Positions 60,747-64,000 of a DNA stretch of 64,000 nucleotides are shown here, one piece after another; position 1 is the stretch's first letter; each line of letters opens with the position of its first letter. The stretch lies in contig NZ_BOOP01000020.1 of NCBI RefSeq assembly GCF_016863295.1, forward strand, positions 1 to 64,000, written 5' to 3'. The DNA comes from Planotetraspora phitsanulokensis. Lineage in GTDB: Bacteria > Actinomycetota > Actinomycetes > Streptosporangiales > Streptosporangiaceae. The notes beneath the pieces are model-generated. The model was not told the DNA's origin, ran no database searches, and saw only the letters and a program-made list of their open reading frames with translations. The position numbers were made by a program, and so were the translations under genes.

Positions 60747-61256
60747 ATGACCGGTGCTTTCGATGACCTCCTGGCCGCCAACGAGAAGTACGCGAGCACG
60801 TTCTCGCAAGGCGATCTGACCGGGCGTGCCGCGCGCGGGCTCGCCGTCGTGACGTGCATGGACTCGCGGATCGACCCGCTCGGGCTGCTCGGGCTACGCG
60901 CGGGAGACGCCAAGATCCTGCGCAACGCGGGCGCCCGCGTCACGGACGACGTGCTCCGCACGCTCGTGCTCGCGGTCTACCTGCTCGGCGTCGACCGCGT
61001 CCTGGTCATGCCGCACACCGACTGCCGGATGTCGAAGTCGACCGACGACGAGGTCCACCAACTGATCTCCGCCGAGTACGGCATCGACACCCGGAGCCTG
61101 GAATTCCAGACCGTTCGTGACCAGGAGGAGACCCTCCGGCACGACATCACGCGCATCATGACCAGCCCGTTCCTGCCCAGGACCCTCACCGTCGGCGGCG
61201 CGCTCTACGACGTCCGCACCGGCGCGCTGCGACTGGTCGAGACCCCGCACCCATAA
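60747..61256 (+). CDS. Beta-class carbonic anhydrase
   Basis: 169 aa. It converts CO2 to bicarbonate. The zinc ligands Cys37 (VVTCMDSRID, with the Asp39-Arg41 dyad), His90 and Cys93 (VMPHTDCRM) are all visible. The length and the ILRNAGARVTDDVLRTL helix suit the short actinobacterial type. Likely cytosolic and monocistronic; it can supply bicarbonate to biotin carboxylases such as the one needed by AccD. The ribosome-binding site is weak. Confidence 0.92.
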   Translation: MTGAFDDLLAANEKYASTFSQGDLTGRAARGLAVVTCMDSRIDPLGLLGLRAGDAKILRNAGARVTDDVLRTLVLAVYLLGVDRVLVMPHTDCRMSKSTDDEVHQLISAEYGIDTRSLEFQTVRDQEETLRHDITRIMTSPFLPRTLTVGGALYDVRTGALRLVETPHP

Positions 61257-61382
61257 CCGTTCCGCACGGCGTCAGGGGGCCGTGAAGAAGCTGGAACCCC
61301 GGCTTCGGCTGCTACGTTCTCCTGCTGAGTGGATCACCTCCCCGTGGTCCGCCGGCCCCCCGACCCGTCGAAGGAACCGCCG

Positions 61383-62381
61383 ATGTCCCCCACATCCGTC
61401 CGCACGGCGACCGGCGGCCGCCGGTCCTTCCGCGCAATCGCCATCCTGATCGTGGTCGCGCTCATCGTCGTCGCGGTGCCGACGGTGATCGGAGCGTTCA
61501 ACGGCTTCGAGCGCACCAGCGGCGGCGAGGTGGCCGTCGTCCGCAACGGCGGACTGCTCGACGACAACAAGGTCCGCCAGGTCATCGACCCCGCCTCCGG
61601 CGTCACCTGGGTCGGATGGTGGTCGCAACTCCACCGGTATCCGGCGCAGCAGCGCTTCTACACGATCACCTCGGTCGGCCGGGGTGAGCGTTCCGGCGTC
61701 GACGTTGTCACCGTGCCGAGCAGTGACGGCGTCAACATGGGCATCGAGGGCACGGTGTACTTCGCGCTCAACCTCGACCACGCGGCGCTCAAGGCGTTCG
61801 ACGACAAGTTCGGCACCCGGACGTACCGCAGCGTGGCCGGCGGCACCTACTACCCGTGGGACGGCGATGCGGGCTGGTCGGCCTTCCTCGACCAGATGGT
61901 CCGCCCGGTGATCGACAACGACCTGCGGACGGAGGTCAACAACTTCCGCTGCGCCGAACTCGTGTCGTCCTGCACGCTCGTGCAGAACAACACCGATCCG
62001 CAGAGCGGCCTGCCGCAGCAGGGCAACAACGCGAACATCGCGAAGATCCAGGAAGCGGTGAACACGAGCCTCGCCGAGGACTTCAAGTCGACGCTGGGCG
62101 GGGAGTTCCTGACCGACATCCACTTCAACCTCTCCCGCGTCACCCTGCCGCCCGAGGTCCAGGCGGCGGTCGACAAGGCGCAGGCCGCCTTCGCGCAGGT
62201 CAGCGAGGCCCAGGCCAAGGTCGCCTCGGCCCGCGCCGAGGCGGACGCCAACAAGGCGCGCCAGGACGGCTACAACAGGTGCCCCACGTGTGCTGAGATC
62301 GAGAAGCTCAAGGCGCTTCCGCAGGGCATCACGGTGTACGCGCCGGGCAACACCGGCGGCGTCGCGCTGCCCACCAAGTGA
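61383..62381 (+). CDS. SPFH/band-7 domain membrane protein
   Basis: 332 aa from the ATG after GAAGGAA. One N-terminal membrane span (AIAILIVVALIVVAVPTVIGAF), then a band-7 like domain (GEVAVVRNGGLLDD, RFYTITSVGRGERSGVDVV, SSDGVNMGIEGTVYFALN) and a helical part with an Ala/Glu-rich coiled coil (VDKAQAAFAQVSEAQAKVASARAEADANKAR). It ends with a Cys-containing stretch (NRCPTCAEIEKL). SPFH proteins form large membrane scaffolds; here the bulk would lie outside or on one face of the membrane. The small membrane gene follows after 34 bp. Confidence 0.85.
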   Translation: MSPTSVRTATGGRRSFRAIAILIVVALIVVAVPTVIGAFNGFERTSGGEVAVVRNGGLLDDNKVRQVIDPASGVTWVGWWSQLHRYPAQQRFYTITSVGRGERSGVDVVTVPSSDGVNMGIEGTVYFALNLDHAALKAFDDKFGTRTYRSVAGGTYYPWDGDAGWSAFLDQMVRPVIDNDLRTEVNNFRCAELVSSCTLVQNNTDPQSGLPQQGNNANIAKIQEAVNTSLAEDFKSTLGGEFLTDIHFNLSRVTLPPEVQAAVDKAQAAFAQVSEAQAKVASARAEADANKARQDGYNRCPTCAEIEKLKALPQGITVYAPGNTGGVALPTK

Positions 62382-62415
62382 CGCGCTGAACTCGCGGGGA
62401 AGGAGGCAAGACCCG

Positions 62416-62739
62416 ATGCGGCTGTTCGCCCTCCCCGTGACGCTGATCGTGGTCGCCGCCCTGATCTACCTCCTGGTGGTCCTCCTCCGGGGGTGGAGGA
62501 GGGCGGCGTCCGACGACGCGCGCGGCGCGCCCCGATGGGAGGTCGACACGGTCATGGAGGACGGCTGGACGCTGATCGTCGTCAAGCGGACCGCACTCGG
62601 CCGCCGGGGCCCCGTGGAGCTCACGAGGCAGACGGTCCGGGCCATCCCCGACGACGACCCCCACTGGGACGAGCGGTATCGCGAAGCGATGCTGGAGGCC
62701 CGTGCCCGCGTGGCCACGTTGGAGATCGAGTCGACCTGA
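62416..62739 (+). CDS. Small membrane protein, partner of SPFH gene
   Basis: 107 aa, ATG after AGGAGG. One N-terminal membrane span (FALPVTLIVVAALIYLLVVLL), followed by a cytosolic domain (APRWEVDTVMEDGWTLIVVKRTALG, DPHWDERYREAMLEARARVATLE). Not recognised by name. Co-directional with the SPFH gene, so probably co-transcribed and acting with it at the membrane. Confidence 0.7.
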   Translation: MRLFALPVTLIVVAALIYLLVVLLRGWRRAASDDARGAPRWEVDTVMEDGWTLIVVKRTALGRRGPVELTRQTVRAIPDDDPHWDERYREAMLEARARVATLEIEST

Positions 62740-62790
62740 CCGCCGCGCCGGACGTCCACGTCACTCGGCGCGGCGAGATCGCCGGGACCA

Positions 62791-62811
62791 TACTTCAACA
62801 ATGGTTCAGGT
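62791..62811. promoter_or_regulatory. SoxR-type operator candidate
   Basis: ACTTCAAC-AATG-GTTCAGGT is an imperfect 8-bp inverted repeat, with the symmetry and spacing of a MerR/SoxR box. TAGCGT, 8 bp before the GTG start of soxR, is a likely -10, so the site would overlap the spacer region and give autoregulation of a leaderless mRNA. Confidence 0.5.
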
Positions 62812-62827
62812 CCGCTAGCGTGGGTGC

Positions 62828-63280
62828 GTGACTGTGTCCTGGCAGGCCCGCGAGCTCACGGTCGGCGACCTGGCAGAACGGAGCGGCGTCCCTTCGTCGG
62901 CACTTCGGTTCTACGAGCGCCAGGGCCTCATCCGAAGCCGCCGCACGAGCGGCAACCAGCGGCGGTTCTCGCGCGACACCCTTCGCCGCGTCGCCTTCAT
63001 CCGCGTCGCCCAGCGCGTCGGCATCCCGCTCAGCCGGGTCAAGGATGTCCTGGCCCTGCTGCCCGAGGAACGCACCCCGAACCGCGAGGACTGGGCGCGC
63101 GTGTCCGCGTGGTGGCGGGACGACCTCACCGACCGCATCGAGCACCTCCAGCGGCTGCGGGACAACCTCACGGAATGCATCGGGTGCGGCTGCCTGTCGA
63201 TCGACCGGTGCGCCCTGGCGAACCCGTGCGACTCCCTCGGCGACGAGGGGCCCGGCGCACGACGCCTGCTCAGCCCCTGA
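62828..63280 (+). CDS. soxR: Redox-sensitive transcriptional activator SoxR
   Basis: 150 aa, GTG start, MerR family. N-terminal winged helix (LTVGDLAERSGVPSSALRFYERQGLI), dimerisation helix, and the [2Fe-2S] cluster cysteines Cys117, Cys120, Cys122 and Cys128 in ECIGCGCLSIDRC. It senses redox-cycling compounds by oxidation of the cluster. In actinomycetes SoxR controls oxygenases, reductases and export pumps that handle natural products rather than superoxide defence. The convergent aldo/keto reductase is one possible target. Confidence 0.95.
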   Translation: MTVSWQARELTVGDLAERSGVPSSALRFYERQGLIRSRRTSGNQRRFSRDTLRRVAFIRVAQRVGIPLSRVKDVLALLPEERTPNREDWARVSAWWRDDLTDRIEHLQRLRDNLTECIGCGCLSIDRCALANPCDSLGDEGPGARRLLSP

Positions 63281-63343
63281 CGAGCCCCGAGGGCCGCCAG
63301 GACGCCTCCGGGTGCGCGTCCCGGGTTCACCCGCGCCGCATGC

Positions 63344-64000
63344 CTATCGGCCCTCCCCCGCCACGCCCAGGCGGCCTGGGCCCGCTACCGGGCTCGTGTT
63401 CATGCCGTTGACGATCGCGGCGCCGGCGGGCCGGGAGATCTCGTCGAGGTGCTCGATCGTTTCGGCCGGCAGGTCCGTGGCGAGCCCGGCGAGGTTGCCG
63501 TGGAGCTGGTCGAGCGTGCGTGGTCCGACGATGACGGACGTGACGCCCGGCCTGTGCCGTACCCACGCCAGGGCGACGGCCGCGGGGGTCGTGCCGAGTT
63601 CGGCGGCGGTCTCGACGACGTGGCCGGCGATGTCGAGGTTCGGTTCGTTGAGCAGGCCGTCGGCCCAGGCGCGGGCCATCGGCAGCGCGGACGCCTTCAG
63701 CCGGCCCATCCGGCTGCCCGCGTCGGGGGCGGCGCCTCGACGGTAGCGACCGGTCAGCACTCCGCCGCCGAGGGGAGACCAGACCAGAGTGCCCAGACCG
63801 TGCTTCCGGCAGGCCGGCAGGATCTCCGCTTCGATGCTCCGGGCCAGCAACGAGTACTGCGGCTGGAGGCTGATGAACGGCGTGGCGTTGGTACGCTGCG
63901 CCGCCCATTGGGACTCCACGATCTGGGCCGCGGAGAAGTTGGAGCAGCCGAGGTAGCGGACCTTGCCGGATCGCACGAACCCGTCCAGGGTCGCCATCGT
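63344..64000 (-). CDS. Aldo/keto reductase (partial, runs off the window)
   Basis: C-terminal 218 residues; the N-terminus lies beyond the window edge. It has TIM-barrel strands of the AKR family: VRYLGCSNFSAAQIVE, FISLQPQYSLLAR, ACRKHGLGTLVWSPLGGGVLTGRY and TPAAVALAWVRHRPGVTSVIVG with LDQLHGNLAGL, the NADPH-binding end. The catalytic Tyr and Lys lie in the missing part. Convergent with soxR, which in actinomycetes often neighbours oxidoreductases. Confidence 0.9.
   Translation of the reverse strand, partial: TMATLDGFVRSGKVRYLGCSNFSAAQIVESQWAAQRTNATPFISLQPQYSLLARSIEAEILPACRKHGLGTLVWSPLGGGVLTGRYRRGAAPDAGSRMGRLKASALPMARAWADGLLNEPNLDIAGHVVETAAELGTTPAAVALAWVRHRPGVTSVIVGPRTLDQLHGNLAGLATDLPAETIEHLDEISRPAGAAIVNGMNTSPVAGPGRLGVAGEGR

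Overview
The window reads as chromosomal DNA of a high-GC filamentous actinomycete, most likely of the Streptosporangiales (Nonomuraea, Microbispora or Streptosporangium type). The reasons are GC-rich codon use, frequent GTG starts and ATGA/GTGA stop-start overlaps, a single-chain pyruvate dehydrogenase E1, the fasR-fabD-fabH-acpP-fabF-accD block, and many actinobacteria-specific families (DUF3052, DUF3145, DUF5998, DUF1918). Family assignments come from reading motifs by eye; no database search was run.

Layout. 0.2-3.5 kb: a degenerate NtrC/AcoR-type regulator divergent from a BtrH-like enzyme gene, with a nested 33-bp dyad between them. 3.5-10.7 kb: a decayed integrative region ending at a tRNA-Val(UAC). 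It holds a second copy of the tRNA 3' half, two integrase tails, a possible third, arm-type repeats, a three-copy repeat with a variable hairpin core, and cargo (catalytically stripped alpha/beta hydrolase, RDD membrane protein, SDR plus SnoaL-like pair, ankyrin protein, orphan barstar). 10.7-22.8 kb: core metabolism and regulation: ROK kinase, zinc ribbon, 1-Cys peroxiredoxin, DUF3052, YjbQ, DUF1918, aceE, VOC protein, WYL regulators, secreted GH20 hexosaminidase, PHP protein.

22.9-25.4 kb: a coupled trio (YgiB/YjfM-like acidic membrane protein, glutathionylspermidine-synthase-like ATP-grasp enzyme, DUF350 protein) resembling the E. coli yjf/ygi sets. 25.6-31.7 kb: FasR and the type II fatty-acid synthase operon with a carboxyltransferase gene, closed by a strong terminator. 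32.6-37.3 kb: a subtilase, an ECF-like sigma factor, an unknown protein and a TPR-like/CHAT (caspase-fold) protease, the last three overlapping. 37.3-46.8 kb: sulfurtransferase, alkaline-phosphatase-fold protein, DUF5998, Pat-type acetyltransferase, PfkB kinase, RecQ fused to a phosphoribosyltransferase-like domain, GNAT protein.

46.9-60.6 kb is the most unusual part. It holds an Asp-rich Ca-binding-type repeat protein, a membrane lipoprotein with a GrpE-like C-terminus, an ECF sigma factor, a small acidic protein, two overlapping dynamin-like GTPases (IniA/IniC type), an Hsp70 whose C-terminus is not a substrate-binding domain, parC, and a membrane protein carrying a fragment of an Hsp70-type ATPase fold. 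Together they look like a chaperone plus membrane-remodelling stress system. 60.7-64 kb: beta-carbonic anhydrase, SPFH protein with a small membrane partner, SoxR, and a partial aldo/keto reductase cut by the window edge.
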